From Alphaproteobacteria bacterium (GTDB lineage Bacteria > Pseudomonadota > Alphaproteobacteria > RF32 > CAG-239), in assembly GCA_017963715.1 (NCBI GenBank), contig JAGCTK010000194.1, positions 1 through 6,717 of the forward strand: DNA of 6,717 bases. Direction: 5' to 3'. Each line of letters opens with the position of its first letter. Position 1 is the first letter of the stretch. This document shows positions 6,615-6,717 of the stretch, piece by piece. The notes under the pieces were generated by a model. That model was not told the origin of the DNA, did no database searches, and saw only the letters and a list, made by a program, of their open reading frames with translations. The position numbers and the translations under genes were made by a program.

Positions 6615-6717
6615 TTATTTACCGCCGCGCTGTTCACGCATCTTAAGAAGCATCATATTCCGTACTTTTTGCGTTTGATCAGATACTTGCTGATTTTGCA
6701 TCTGAGCGGCTTCTTGC
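6615..6717 (-). CDS. C-terminal end of an unidentified Gln-rich protein
   Basis: An open frame enters from the right edge and ends at a TAA (6617-6615), giving the last 33 residues: QEAAQMQNQQVSDQTQKVRN, then MMLLKMREQRGGK. The composition is very polar, rich in Gln, Met and Lys/Arg, with no hydrophobic segment, and could form a helix or coiled coil. I do not recognise the family. It is called a gene because it stays open to the edge, its reading excludes obvious low-quality codon use, and its stop falls 3 nt from the converging lipoprotein stop, a common compact arrangement. With so little sequence, a chance open frame of 34 codons cannot be excluded. Confidence 0.5.
   Translation of the reverse strand, partial: QEAAQMQNQQVSDQTQKVRNMMLLKMREQRGGK

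Overview
The window most likely comes from an alphaproteobacterium of moderate to low GC content, possibly a host- or gut-associated lineage. Three things point there. The gene order is mreB-mreC-mreD-mrdA-rodA with typical alphaproteobacterial MreB sequence. A palindromic intergenic repeat reads CGTCATCCTGAACTTGTTTC, a type I know from Alphaproteobacteria. The left edge carries the start of a secreted BspA-like leucine-rich-repeat protein of a kind frequent in gut bacteria. The lineage call is inference from family knowledge; no rRNA or other marker is present.

Layout. 1-192 (minus): the N-terminal 64 codons of a secreted BspA-like protein. 193-726: a 534-nt intergenic region that is unusually rich. 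It holds a twin-hairpin palindromic repeat (216-272), a candidate structured RNA on the minus strand (about 545 down to 289) with its own promoter and terminator-like end, a back-to-back divergent promoter pair (552-614), and a leader hairpin before mreB (637-668). 727-6148 (plus): the five-gene rod-shape/elongasome cluster mreB, mreC, mreD, mrdA (PBP2), rodA, with gaps of 36 and 10 nt and overlaps of 4 and 14 nt, so almost certainly one operon. 6216-6611 (plus): a small lipoprotein with its own possible promoter and a hairpin over its ribosome binding site. 6615-6717 (minus): the C-terminal end of an unidentified glutamine-rich protein, converging on the lipoprotein gene.

How the genes work together. 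MreB filaments on the inner face of the cytoplasmic membrane organise the elongation machine. MreC and MreD connect them to the periplasmic enzymes. RodA polymerises glycan strands from lipid II and PBP2 crosslinks them. The lipoprotein has no visible mechanistic link to this machine.

The main candidate for something undescribed is the minus-strand RNA at 289-545. It can be drawn as a five-way junction: a long segmented closing helix with four simple hairpins inside it. It is preceded by a TTGACT-N17-CAAAAT promoter and ends in a GC hairpin plus a U-rich tract. It matches no RNA family I can recognise. Because the BspA-like gene lies just downstream on the same strand, it could be an independent small RNA or a cis-acting leader. 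The pairings were found by eye, without a folding program or homology search.
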